From JAVBNA01 sp031551875 (GTDB taxonomy: Bacteria; Bacillota; Clostridia; Oscillospirales; Acutalibacteraceae), in NCBI GenBank assembly GCA_031551875.1, contig JAVBNA010000020.1, positions 14,435-78,434 of the forward strand: a stretch of DNA of 64,000 nt, in the 5' to 3' direction. The notes under the pieces were generated by a model that made no database searches, was not told where the DNA came from, and worked only from the letters and a program-made list of their open reading frames with translations. This document shows, piece by piece, positions 1-7,713 of this stretch. Positions within the stretch are counted from its first letter, which is position 1, and every line of letters begins with the position of its first letter. A program made the position numbers and the translations under genes.

Positions 1-1473
1 CATGAACTTGACCGGCAGATCCACGCGTCCCACGCCCTGGATCATACTGCTCAGCGGGATGGACATTGCGACAAAGACGACCCCGATTCCGAACACGGTC
101 AGCACGGGGGTGGCGATCGCCGCCGCGTTTGCGTCACTGTAGAGCAGGCGCATGATTGGTCCGGACAGCGCAGCAAGGCCAAAGCCCGCCGGGATGGATA
201 CAAGCGCTGTGATGCGGATGATTGACTCGATGCTGCGCTTGAGCTCGGCCCTATCCTTCTGAACCCAAGCAGTGGTGACCGTGGGCAGCGCACTGATGCC
301 AAAAGCCTGCGTCAGCGTGGGTACGAGCGTATAGAGCGTCTGCGCCATGCCATAGCAGCCGTACAGCGTTGTGACGATCTTATCGGGGTTGACCCCCGAC
401 AGCAGGGAACCGTACAGATCCTTGAGATAGCCCGGCTGGGTGTCCTGAATGTGCCCCAGACGGTTCTGCACGAAGAAAACGTCAATGAAATTGGCCACGT
501 TGGTCACCAGTGCGCCCAGCGCAATGGGGATCGCAATGCTCACCATAGAGCGGAAAATCTCCTTGCGGGACAGTGCCGGCGGAGCGGCGGCCAGCTCTTC
601 TTTTGTAATGCCGTCTCCTTTGCGCCTGTGGCGGATCAGGAGATAAAGATAGGCGATCACAGAGCCCACCGTCACGCCCAGCACCGCGCCCGCCGCCGCG
701 AAGGGCAGCGCCTGGTTGCGAGCCATATCCTGCGGCTTGTTCTGGATTTTTTCCGCACGCAGCTCGTCGTAACGGGCGTCGCGCTGCCCGGCTTGCAGTT
801 TACCCTCTTCCATCTCAGTGTCAAGAGTCAGGTTTATCTCCTTTTCGTCCTCTGCGGTAAAGGTCACCGCCTGACCATAGACTGTACCCTGCGTTTCATA
901 TTCACGCAAACCGTTTGACACGCCGGCACTGAGCACAAGCGCCGCGACCAGAAGCCCCAGTAGCAGCTTGCACAGCGCCTCAATGACCTGGGAAACGGCG
1001 GTCGGGTACATGTTGCGCAGACCCTCATAATAGCCGCGCTGTACCGACATCATGCAGCTGAACAGCAACGTCGGCGCAAGCACCAGCACGCTGTACACGG
1101 CGGAGGGGTTGTGCACCGCGTCGGAAAACGGGAAGGCGCCGAAGAACATCAGGAAGAAGCCGGCGAGCCCCGTAATCGTAAAGAGCGGCACGGCAGCGCG
1201 GTAGATCTGCCGCACGTCGTTGTAGCGCTTGAGCGCCACCTTCTCCGCCACCATGCGCGCGACCGCGATGGGGAAGCCCGCCGTCGCGATGGTATAGATG
1301 GGCATGTAGAGGTTATACGCCGTATTGAAATAGCCCAGCCCCTGCGCCCCCAGCAGATTGGTCAGCGGGATTTTGAACACCGCGCCGATGATCTTGACCA
1401 GGATCGTCCCCATCGACAGGATGAGAGCGCCCTGGAGGAAACTCTGTTTTTTACTCTTCGACTGTAGCGTCAA
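1..1473 (-). CDS. Polysaccharide/lipid II flippase, SpoVB/MurJ-like (MATE superfamily), 3' end outside window
   Basis: Translation of the minus strand gives at least 491 residues of a multi-pass membrane protein of the polysaccharide-biosynthesis/SpoVB family, which flips undecaprenyl-linked precursors across the membrane. The N-terminus carries the family signature GTILVKIIGAVFKIPLTNLL followed by YFNTAYNLYMPIY. A later helix has GCYGMAQTLYTLVPTLTQAF, then a stretch ending GVGRVDLPVKFM at the window edge. A hydrophilic insertion of about 60 residues (roughly residues 155-215, charged and Glu/Gln-rich) interrupts the usual helix pattern. The start is taken as TTG at 1473 because AGGAAG lies 8 nt upstream; GTG at 1482 is in frame but has no room for a ribosome site. 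The frame is open to base 1, so the C-terminus (about 30-50 residues by family length) is missing. Family assignment is firm; the exact substrate is not. Confidence 0.85.
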   Translation of the reverse strand, partial: MTLQSKSKKQSFLQGALILSMGTILVKIIGAVFKIPLTNLLGAQGLGYFNTAYNLYMPIYTIATAGFPIAVARMVAEKVALKRYNDVRQIYRAAVPLFTITGLAGFFLMFFGAFPFSDAVHNPSAVYSVLVLAPTLLFSCMMSVQRGYYEGLRNMYPTAVSQVIEALCKLLLGLLVAALVLSAGVSNGLREYETQGTVYGQAVTFTAEDEKEINLTLDTEMEEGKLQAGQRDARYDELRAEKIQNKPQDMARNQALPFAAAGAVLGVTVGSVIAYLYLLIRHRRKGDGITKEELAAAPPALSRKEIFRSMVSIAIPIALGALVTNVANFIDVFFVQNRLGHIQDTQPGYLKDLYGSLLSGVNPDKIVTTLYGCYGMAQTLYTLVPTLTQAFGISALPTVTTAWVQKDRAELKRSIESIIRITALVSIPAGFGLAALSGPIMRLLYSDANAAAIATPVLTVFGIGVVFVAMSIPLSSMIQGVGRVDLPVKFM

Positions 1474-1562
1474 GCCAAACACTTCCTAAACCAAATTATT
1501 GTGCGTCGAAAAAGCACATCATAAAGGATTATATTACATCATTACACGCAATATGTACAGCC

Positions 1563-2843
1563 CTATTTGGATATTTTTTCAAGTATACCCGCTGTCTTTG
1601 CCTTGATGTGCTCAAGGTCAAGCCCCGGAAACGCCCCGTTCTCATAGACCACCCGCCCCCGGCACATGGTAAGCCTGATGTCGGACGAATGGGCGCAATA
1701 CACCAGATGAACCGCCTTGTCATAGCAGGGCAACATATGAACCCCGCTGTAATCCACAACCGCGAGGTCGGCAATCTGCCCCGGCACAATGCGCCCCGTA
1801 TCCGTCCGGCCCTGCGCCTGCGCGCCTGCGAGCGCCGCCATATGCAGTGTATCGGCGGGTGTGAGCGCCGACGGATCCCCCAGCATCCCGTTTTGCAGCA
1901 GCGCCGCAAAGCGCATCTCCTTGATCATGTCAAAATTGTTGTTGCTTGCGACGCCGTCGGTGCCCAGCGCCACGCGTATGCCCTTTTTCCGCATACGGTG
2001 TATGGGCGCGACGCCGCTGCCCAGCTTCATGTTGCTGGTTGGGCAGTGTGCCACGGTTACGCCCTTGTCGTGCAGAATGTCCATGTCATCGTCGGTCACG
2101 TGCACGCAGTGCGCCGCCGTCGTTGGCACATCGAAAAGCCCCAGCGACGCAAAATAGGCGGCGGGAGTCTTGCCGTGGCGCGTCGCGCACTCCTCGTGCT
2201 CCTTTTTTGTTTCGGACAGGTGGACGTGCATACAGCTGCCGATCTCTTTGGTGTAGACGGCCATGTCCGACACAATGCGCGGGTTCGTTGTGTATTCTGC
2301 GTGGATGCACATGTCGACGAGAAGCTGTCCCTCGCCCGCACCGTGTAAGTTCTCATACAACCGGCGTGCCTCGTCAAAGGAGGCCTGCTCGGACAGCGGG
2401 AGGTCGTTGAAGCAGGTCAGCCCCCGCGAAAGGTTACAGCTGATGCCGGTTTCGAGCACCGCTCTGGCGATGTCCTCACAAAAATAGTACATCTCGGTAA
2501 AGCTCGTGATGCCGTTTTGCAGCATTTCGGCGATGCCCAGCAGACTCCCGTAATACACCGCCTCGCCGTCGAGCTGCGCCTCAAAGGGGAAGATGCGGTC
2601 ACTCAGCCACCGGTCGAGCGGCAGCCCCTCCCCGTACCCGCGCAGCAGCGTCATGGGCACATGGCAGTGGGCGTTGATAAAGCCGGGGATCAGCAGCTTG
2701 CCCCGTCCATTATATATGCGCCCGTACTCTCCGTCGGGGCGCTCGTCTCCCATATATTCAATGGTCTTGCCTATCACGCCGACATACCGGTTTTGGGAAA
2801 CCGTTCCGTCAGCGTTGAGTACATCTATCTTTTCAAAAAGCAT
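1563..2843 (-). CDS. mtaD: Amidohydrolase, 5-methylthioadenosine/S-adenosylhomocysteine deaminase-like
   Basis: The 426-residue protein is a metal-dependent amidohydrolase of the ATZ/TRZ (chlorohydrolase) subgroup. Visible motifs in order: HCH after strand 1 (GFINAHCHVPMTLLRGYGEG), the metal/substrate histidines of HVHLSETKKEHEEC and AAHCVHV, the HCPTSNMKLGSG segment, and the catalytic Asp in VALGTDGVASNNNFDM. This full set fits MTA/SAH deaminases, which convert methylthioadenosine to methylthioinosine or SAH to S-inosylhomocysteine. The start ATG follows AAGGAGG by 7 nt. It lies 12 bp downstream of a purine nucleoside phosphorylase on the same strand, which supports purine salvage: deamination, then phosphorolysis. 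Substrate range (MTA, SAH, 5'-deoxyadenosine, adenosine) cannot be fixed from sequence. Confidence 0.85.
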   Translation of the reverse strand: MLFEKIDVLNADGTVSQNRYVGVIGKTIEYMGDERPDGEYGRIYNGRGKLLIPGFINAHCHVPMTLLRGYGEGLPLDRWLSDRIFPFEAQLDGEAVYYGSLLGIAEMLQNGITSFTEMYYFCEDIARAVLETGISCNLSRGLTCFNDLPLSEQASFDEARRLYENLHGAGEGQLLVDMCIHAEYTTNPRIVSDMAVYTKEIGSCMHVHLSETKKEHEECATRHGKTPAAYFASLGLFDVPTTAAHCVHVTDDDMDILHDKGVTVAHCPTSNMKLGSGVAPIHRMRKKGIRVALGTDGVASNNNFDMIKEMRFAALLQNGMLGDPSALTPADTLHMAALAGAQAQGRTDTGRIVPGQIADLAVVDYSGVHMLPCYDKAVHLVYCAHSSDIRLTMCRGRVVYENGAFPGLDLEHIKAKTAGILEKISK

Positions 2844-2855
2844 GGCCTTTCCTCC

Positions 2856-3677
2856 TTATACTCTTTCCAAAAAAGCTTCGATCAGGTCGCCCAACCGTCC
2901 AGCGGCCTGCCTGCCGACCCCGACGACCTCCTCGCCCGACAGCGTCCCCCCGCTCATGCCGGCGGCCAGGTTGGTGATACAGGAAACGCCCAGCACCTCT
3001 ATGCCGCACTGCACCGCCGTGATGGTCTCGGTCACCGTGGACATGCCCACCGCGTCTCCGCCCAGGATGCGGATTGCGCGGATCTCGGCGGGCGTTTCAA
3101 ACTGCGGCCCCGCCATATAGAAATAGACGCCCTCCTGAAGCGGCACGCCCCGCTCTTGTGCGGCCTCCTTCGCAAGCGCGCGCAGGTTGGCGGAGTAGGC
3201 GTCCCCCATGTCGAAGAAGCGCTCGCCAAACGCGTTAATGTTCGGGCCGCGCACAGGGCTTTCGGCGCACAGCTTGATATGGTCGGAGATCAGCATCAGG
3301 TCGCCCACTGAAAAGTCCTCGTTGACCCCGCCCGCGGCGTTGGTGAGAATGACCCGTTTCACACCGCACAGCGAGAGCATTCTCATGGGAAAGGCGGCCT
3401 GCGCCATGGTATAGCCCTCATAGAAATGAAACCGCCCGGACAGCACAAGCAGCGGACGCCCGCCAAGCCTGCCCGCCAGCAGACGTCCTGCGTGGGACTG
3501 CACGCTTGTTTTGTGCAGGTGCGGGATATTCTCGTAGGGAAGGGAGACGACGTCGGTCATGCGCTCCGCCACAAGCCCCAGTCCCGATCCCAGCACTAGG
3601 GCGGTTTCCGGGACCGTGCCCAGCTTGTCCATGATGTATGCCGCACTTTCACGGTATTCCTCCAATGAATATGACAT
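2856..3677 (-). CDS. Purine nucleoside phosphorylase (trimeric PNP/MTAP class)
   Basis: The 273-residue protein matches the usual length of low-molecular-mass trimeric PNPs. The phosphate-binding motif LVLGSGLGL lies near residue 30, followed by the phosphate/ribose-contacting SGRFHFYEGY and the conserved TNAAGG. The base-site region has AGPQFETPAEIR, then GGDAVGMSTVTET. It splits inosine or guanosine (or deaminated nucleosides from its neighbour) into base and ribose-1-phosphate in the cytosol. The ATG is preceded by GGGAGG at 9 nt. The downstream deaminase gene starts 12 bp after its stop, so the two are almost certainly co-transcribed. No promoter is visible between its start and the terminator at 3697-3727, so some read-through from upstream is likely. 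Which purine is preferred is not determined. Confidence 0.9.
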   Translation of the reverse strand: MSYSLEEYRESAAYIMDKLGTVPETALVLGSGLGLVAERMTDVVSLPYENIPHLHKTSVQSHAGRLLAGRLGGRPLLVLSGRFHFYEGYTMAQAAFPMRMLSLCGVKRVILTNAAGGVNEDFSVGDLMLISDHIKLCAESPVRGPNINAFGERFFDMGDAYSANLRALAKEAAQERGVPLQEGVYFYMAGPQFETPAEIRAIRILGGDAVGMSTVTETITAVQCGIEVLGVSCITNLAAGMSGGTLSGEEVVGVGRQAAGRLGDLIEAFLERV

Positions 3678-3696
3678 ATGTGATGCCTCCCATACT

Positions 3697-3727
3697 GCAA
3701 AAAAGGGCTGTTTGTCACAGCCCTTTC
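3697..3727 (-). terminator. Intrinsic terminator after the zinc-ribbon gene
   Basis: A 10-bp perfect stem (3702-3711 with 3717-3726, loop TTGTC) is followed on the minus strand by a T run. It sits between the small zinc-ribbon gene and the purine phosphorylase gene. Confidence 0.8.
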
Positions 3728-3747
3728 TCCGTTTTGTATTTTTTTAG

Positions 3748-4107
3748 TTACAGAAGCTGCCCGCCGCATTTGCTGCAAAAGAGGGAATCCTCCGGATTCT
3801 CTTTGCCGCACGACTTGCATTTCTTGCGTTTTTTGAGTTCCGAAATGCGGTCATTGATGATGTCAAGCTGCTCATACAGCTCATCAATCTCCGCCACGCT
3901 GGCCTCCGACAGCGGCTCAATGTCCGCCTCGGTCTTGATCCCGTCATAGACCACACGTCCCAGCGCTTCAAAGCGCTTTTCAATTTGACCGTTGATGTCC
4001 GCCGCGTGGAAACGAAGCTTGGACATATCCCAAAGCGATACGGCCTTCCTGCTGACCGCGCTGGCTGCGGATTTGGCGTTGACCACGGCGTCGTCAAACA
4101 AACTCAT
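3748..4107 (-). CDS. Small cytosolic protein with C-terminal zinc ribbon
   Basis: A 119-residue protein of unknown role. The first two-thirds are predicted helical and charged (a likely coiled coil in LYEQLDIINDRISELKKRKK). The last 25 residues form a two-knuckle zinc ribbon, CKSCGKENPEDSLFCSKCG. There is no signal peptide or membrane segment. A GTG at 4119 is in frame, but ATG at 4107 is chosen because AAAGGTGG sits 8 nt before it. The gene has its own promoter (4151-4179) and a terminator, so it is probably monocistronic. Similar short helix-plus-zinc-ribbon proteins are common in Clostridia and are annotated only as hypothetical. It is one of six zinc-ribbon or RING-type proteins in this window. 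Confidence 0.8.
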   Translation of the reverse strand: MSLFDDAVVNAKSAASAVSRKAVSLWDMSKLRFHAADINGQIEKRFEALGRVVYDGIKTEADIEPLSEASVAEIDELYEQLDIINDRISELKKRKKCKSCGKENPEDSLFCSKCGGQLL

Positions 4108-4150
4108 ATGGAAAACCACCTTTCACACTGCTTTTCGTTTTGCTGGGTTT

Positions 4151-4179
4151 AGTATACCATTTTTACGCACAGATTTCAA
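4151..4179 (-). promoter_or_regulatory. Sigma-A-type promoter for the zinc-ribbon gene
   Basis: On the minus strand TTGAAA and TATACT are separated by 17 nt, about 45 nt upstream of the ATG at 4107 and immediately after the nucleoside kinase stop. Confidence 0.75.
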
Positions 4180-4185
4180 TAGTAA

Positions 4186-5148
4186 TCAACTATAAATCCC
4201 ACCGCCATAAAATTCGCGCAGCAGCGAATCCCTGGGAACAAGCCGCGTGTCGATGGGCACAAAGGAGCGAAGCCCCTCCAGCAGATGCTGCGCCATGTCA
4301 TAGTAAGGGCTGCTCTCCTCCCTCAGCATCTTGAGCAGCGGCACCGCCGTGTGCAGAAACACGCACGGCTCGTAGATGTGCACCGAATTGATCGTATAGT
4401 CGGACAGGCGCTTGTACGGTTCGATGTAGATGTCCTCCCCACGGCAGATGTCCTCCCACATCGACATGGTGCGCTCGGGCGTGCAGTTGCGGAAATTGAA
4501 ATCGCGCACCAAGCGGCGGATCAGCCGCAGCTCACGCGCGGTGATGATGCATTTGTTCTCCGTCTCGATGCCCTGCTTAACACTGATGTAAATTTTGATC
4601 AGCGCTTCACGGGGCAGGTGGTCGGTAATGGCCGGATTGAGGGCGTGGATGCCCTCAATGATGGCGATTTCGTTGTCTCTGAGCTCGACAAGCTCCTTCC
4701 CGTCGGCGGGACGGCGAAGGTTGAAGTCAAAAATGGGCATCAGACTTCTGCCTACGGTGACAAGCTCTGTGAGGCAGGCAAGCATTTGCGGAAGGTCGAG
4801 GGCGTGCACTGATTCATAGTCGTACTTGCCGTTCTCCATCAGGGGCGCCTGCCCCTCGCCCAGATAAAAGCGGTCCATCTCCACTGACACCGCGCGCACG
4901 CCCCGGCCGCGCAGCTGTTCGCGCAGCATCTTGGAGGTGGTGGTCTTTCCCGAGCTGGACGGCCCCGCCAGCATCACGGCACGGCAGGTTCTGACATTTT
5001 GGGCGATGTCGTCGGCCAGCATCTCCACGCTCTTGCGATAGGACAGCTCAATCAGCCGGATGATCTCCCCCGGCTCGTTTTGCGCCGCACGGTTGATGTC
5101 CTCCAAGTGATAGGTGTAGCGGATATACGAGTTGGCCAAATTCTTCAT
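4186..5148 (-). CDS. Uridine kinase-like nucleoside kinase (PRK/URK family)
   Basis: The 320-residue protein has a Walker A motif GPSSSGKT at residues 62-69 and a Walker-B/substrate strand SVEMDRFY, as in uridine kinases and phosphoribulokinases. It also has the aromatic-acidic stretch KYDYESVHALDLPQ and IIEGIHALNP. It should phosphorylate a nucleoside, probably uridine or cytidine, in the cytosol. Many clostridial relatives carry an extra N-terminal domain resembling threonyl-tRNA synthetase TGS/editing domains and are about 550 residues long; that domain is absent here. The ATG is preceded by TAAGGGAG. The gene's first 101 bp overlap the end of the upstream hemZ frame, which is unusual (see hemZ). 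It is the last gene of the recJ-relA-dtd-MBL-hemZ unit. Confidence 0.8.
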   Translation of the reverse strand: MKNLANSYIRYTYHLEDINRAAQNEPGEIIRLIELSYRKSVEMLADDIAQNVRTCRAVMLAGPSSSGKTTTSKMLREQLRGRGVRAVSVEMDRFYLGEGQAPLMENGKYDYESVHALDLPQMLACLTELVTVGRSLMPIFDFNLRRPADGKELVELRDNEIAIIEGIHALNPAITDHLPREALIKIYISVKQGIETENKCIITARELRLIRRLVRDFNFRNCTPERTMSMWEDICRGEDIYIEPYKRLSDYTINSVHIYEPCVFLHTAVPLLKMLREESSPYYDMAQHLLEGLRSFVPIDTRLVPRDSLLREFYGGGIYS

Positions 5149-6613
5149 AAAACTCCCTTACCCCCTTTTTTCGGGTGAGCATTTCTTCAAATTGATTACA
5201 GTATTCATATGGGAATTTGTAGTTAAATATACGCACAAGATGATCGCCGCCCGGCTGCCGGAGCTTGGTCACCGCCCCTGCGCCGCACGCGAGGATCGAG
5301 TGTGTCTCGTCCATGATGTAGGCGTTATAGCGCCCTTCAAAGCCCGGCTTTGACCAGCCGACATTCTCGAGGTTGCCGAGCATTTTGCTCTGCCGATAGA
5401 GGTAGTAAGGGTGAAAACCCGCGCCGTACAGCGTCTGGATGCTGTGTTCCACCATGGCGGCGGCCAGCTCCGCGCTCAAGCTCTCCGTGCCGCCGTCTGT
5501 GACCAGGCGCGCCGACTTTTTCATGGACAGCACGTGCACTGTGACGCTTTCGGGCGACAGCGCCAGGATTTTCTGCATCGTATCCTCAAAGGACTCTAGG
5601 GTGTCCCCCGGCAGCCCCGCGATCAGATCCATGTTGATGTTCTCAAAGCCCGCCGCCCGCGCTATGGCAAAAGCCTCCAGCGTCTGCGCCGCCGTGTGCC
5701 TGCGGCCGATGTTTTCGAGCACCCTGTCGCTCATGGTCTGAGGGTTGATGCTGATGCGGGTGACACCGCCCTCCTTTATAGCGCGCAGCTTTTCCTGCGT
5801 GATTGTGTCGGGGCGTCCCGCCTCCACCGTCCACTCGGTCAAATGGGTCATGTCAAAGCTGTCCGAAACAGCCCGCAAAAGCGACGCCATCTGCTCGGCG
5901 GACAGCGTGGTCGGCGTGCCGCCTCCGATGTATACGGTTTCCAAACGCAGCCCCAGCTCCCGCGCGATGCGGCCGGTGTGGGCGATCTCCTCTAAAAGCA
6001 GCGTGTGGTAGCGCGGGATCAGCTTGCCTGCCTGCTCGACCGAGTGGGACACAAAGGAGCAGTAGGCGCACCGGGTCGGGCAAAAAGGGATAGATACATA
6101 AAGACTGAAGGAATCGGGGCGGCTCTGGTCAAGCAGGACGCTTTCGTGCTTCTCACAGTCGAGTGCGAGCCGCCGCTTGGGCTCACTGACACGCAGTTCC
6201 CTGTCAAAGTAGTTGAGCGCCTCCTCCTCGCCGCGCTGGCGGATCATGCGGCGCAGCAGCTTGATGGGCCGCACGCCGGTCAGAATCCCCCACAGCGGCC
6301 GGTAGCCAATCTCACCGCCAAGCAGACCGTACAGAAGGTTTCCCATGCGCAGCTCGCACCGCTTGCCCGCCTCCTCTTCCGAAAGTTCGGCAATCCTGAC
6401 CGCTTCCTCGCGGACGGTTTCACGCCCGCCTCTGACAAAGGACACGCGCAAAAGCGCTGTGCCGTCCAGTGTATGCATTTCGGTGCGCACAAGGGGCTCG
6501 CCTGTGCGCTCTACCTCTCCGAACACAACGCGAATGCGCTCGTGCGGAAAAAAGACACGCACAAGGTTTTCCATTTCAAACTGAAAGGTATGCCCGATGA
6601 TTTCCAAAAGCAT
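5048..6613 (-). CDS. hemZ: Oxygen-independent coproporphyrinogen dehydrogenase-like radical SAM protein HemZ
   Basis: A radical-SAM enzyme with the cluster motif CPTRCAYCSF (CxxxCxxC) after SLYVSIPFCP, the SAM-binding VYIGGGTPTTL and the family strand SINPQTMSDRVLENIGR. HemZ-type proteins have a long N-terminal extension before the radical SAM core, as here, and are linked to anaerobic coproporphyrinogen oxidation, though activity is proven for few. ATG at 6613 is chosen because it directly follows the stop of the upstream hydrolase. The last about 33 residues read through the start of the kinase gene and look non-native. Deleting one base in the A6G5 run at 5161-5171 would give TAA at about 5156-5158, just before the kinase ribosome site. 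The natural end is therefore probably near 5156. Confidence 0.8.
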   Translation of the reverse strand: MLLEIIGHTFQFEMENLVRVFFPHERIRVVFGEVERTGEPLVRTEMHTLDGTALLRVSFVRGGRETVREEAVRIAELSEEEAGKRCELRMGNLLYGLLGGEIGYRPLWGILTGVRPIKLLRRMIRQRGEEEALNYFDRELRVSEPKRRLALDCEKHESVLLDQSRPDSFSLYVSIPFCPTRCAYCSFVSHSVEQAGKLIPRYHTLLLEEIAHTGRIARELGLRLETVYIGGGTPTTLSAEQMASLLRAVSDSFDMTHLTEWTVEAGRPDTITQEKLRAIKEGGVTRISINPQTMSDRVLENIGRRHTAAQTLEAFAIARAAGFENINMDLIAGLPGDTLESFEDTMQKILALSPESVTVHVLSMKKSARLVTDGGTESLSAELAAAMVEHSIQTLYGAGFHPYYLYRQSKMLGNLENVGWSKPGFEGRYNAYIMDETHSILACGAGAVTKLRQPGGDHLVRIFNYKFPYEYCNQFEEMLTRKKGVREFYEEFGQLVYPLHLSLGGHQPCGAKRAGGDHPAD

Positions 6614-6614
6614 A

Positions 6615-7241
6615 TTACCAGTCACTTTCTGAATCATTAAAGTACGGGTTATTGTCCCGCTCAAATTGCAGGGAGGTCGCGCGTCCGTGCCCAGGCAGCA
6701 CGGTGTAGTCGCCCGGCAGGGCGCTCAGCTTCTTGAGGGAGCTGAGCATATCCGAAAAGCTCGAATAGGCAAAGTCGCACCGCCCGACATCCCGGTAAAA
6801 AAGTGTATCTCCCGAAAAGATCGTGTCGCCGCACACATAGCAGCAGCAGCCCGGCGTGTGCCCAGGCGTATGCACCGCCGTAAAAATCAGTTCCCCGCAG
6901 GCGATGGTATCGCCGTCTTTAAGAAGCCGGTCGGCGGGACGGTTGCCTTTCACGTACGAAAAGCGCAGGCTTCCGTCTGTCAGAAAATCGCCGTCCTCCT
7001 CCTGGATGGCGACGGGCGCACCGGTCAGCTCCCGCACGGCGGGCAGGCCGGTGACATGGTCAAAATGGCCGTGGGTCAGCAAAATCAGCCCAACGTTTTC
7101 CGGGCCGATGCGCCGGACGGCCTCCAGCAGGGCTTTTGCCGCCGCGCCGGGGTCAATGATTGTCACCTTTCCGGTGGCTTCGTCGGTCACCAGATAGCAG
7201 TTCGTGCCGATCGGGCCGACTGCAAGCGTCTCTATCTTCAT
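6615..7241 (-). CDS. MBL-fold metallo-hydrolase (glyoxalase II-like)
   Basis: The 208-residue protein has the complete metallo-beta-lactamase-fold metal site: THGHFDH (HxHxDH), then HTPGHTPG, SGDTLF and the C-terminal LPGHGRATS. The length and motif set match the YcbL/YqgX-type hydrolases related to hydroxyacylglutathione hydrolase. The short C-terminus lacks the glutathione-binding domain of true glyoxalase II. The substrate is unknown; a thioester or similar hydrolysis in the cytosol is the family expectation. The start ATG at 7241 lies 16 bp after the dtd stop. The stop TAA at 6615-6617 is one base from the hemZ ATG, so translation is coupled. The same grouping of MBL hydrolase with hemZ, dtd and relA is often seen in Firmicutes. 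Confidence 0.85.
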   Translation of the reverse strand: MKIETLAVGPIGTNCYLVTDEATGKVTIIDPGAAAKALLEAVRRIGPENVGLILLTHGHFDHVTGLPAVRELTGAPVAIQEEDGDFLTDGSLRFSYVKGNRPADRLLKDGDTIACGELIFTAVHTPGHTPGCCCYVCGDTIFSGDTLFYRDVGRCDFAYSSFSDMLSSLKKLSALPGDYTVLPGHGRATSLQFERDNNPYFNDSESDW

Positions 7242-7257
7242 ACTCTTTCCCCTTCCC

Positions 7258-7704
7258 TCACAGGTCTCCCGAATCCAGTAAAATGGTCACCGGGCCGTCG
7301 TTGCACAGGTCAACCTGCATGTCGGCGCCGAATTCGCCCGTGCACACGGGGATGCCCCGCGAACGCAGACAATCGGTAAAATACTCGTACAGAATTTCAC
7401 CCTTTTCAGGCGGCGCCGCGCCGATAAAGGAGGGACGCCGACCGTGGGAACAGTCGGCGCACAGCGTAAAATTGGAGACCACGATGATTTCCCCCGCGGT
7501 GTCCAGTATCGATTTGTTGATCTTGCCCTGCTCGTCCCCGCAGATGCGCAATACAGAAATTTTGGCCGCGAGGCGCTCGGCGTCCTCGCTCTCGTCGCAC
7601 GCTGTTACGCCGAGCAGGATCAGGTATCCCGCCCCGACAGCGGTAACCTGCCGCCCCCCGATACACACCGACGCGCGGGAAACCCGCTGAATGACTGCTT
7701 TCAT
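7258..7704 (-). CDS. dtd: D-aminoacyl-tRNA deacylase
   Basis: The 148-residue protein has the standard DTD length. It begins MKAVIQRVSRASV, contains the SQ-type region in altered form (DCSHGRRPSFIGAAPPE), and ends with the cross-subunit GPVTILLDS motif, where bacterial DTDs have GP(V)T. It removes D-amino acids (and glycine from tRNA-Ala) mischarged on tRNAs in the cytosol. The typical SQFTL sequence reads SNFTL here, a common clostridial variant. The ATG is preceded by a GGAGG-type site, and the gene lies 9 bp after relA. The placement relA-dtd is classic for Gram-positive bacteria. Confidence 0.93.
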   Translation of the reverse strand: MKAVIQRVSRASVCIGGRQVTAVGAGYLILLGVTACDESEDAERLAAKISVLRICGDEQGKINKSILDTAGEIIVVSNFTLCADCSHGRRPSFIGAAPPEKGEILYEYFTDCLRSRGIPVCTGEFGADMQVDLCNDGPVTILLDSGDL

Positions 7705-7713
7705 GGCTTCCTC

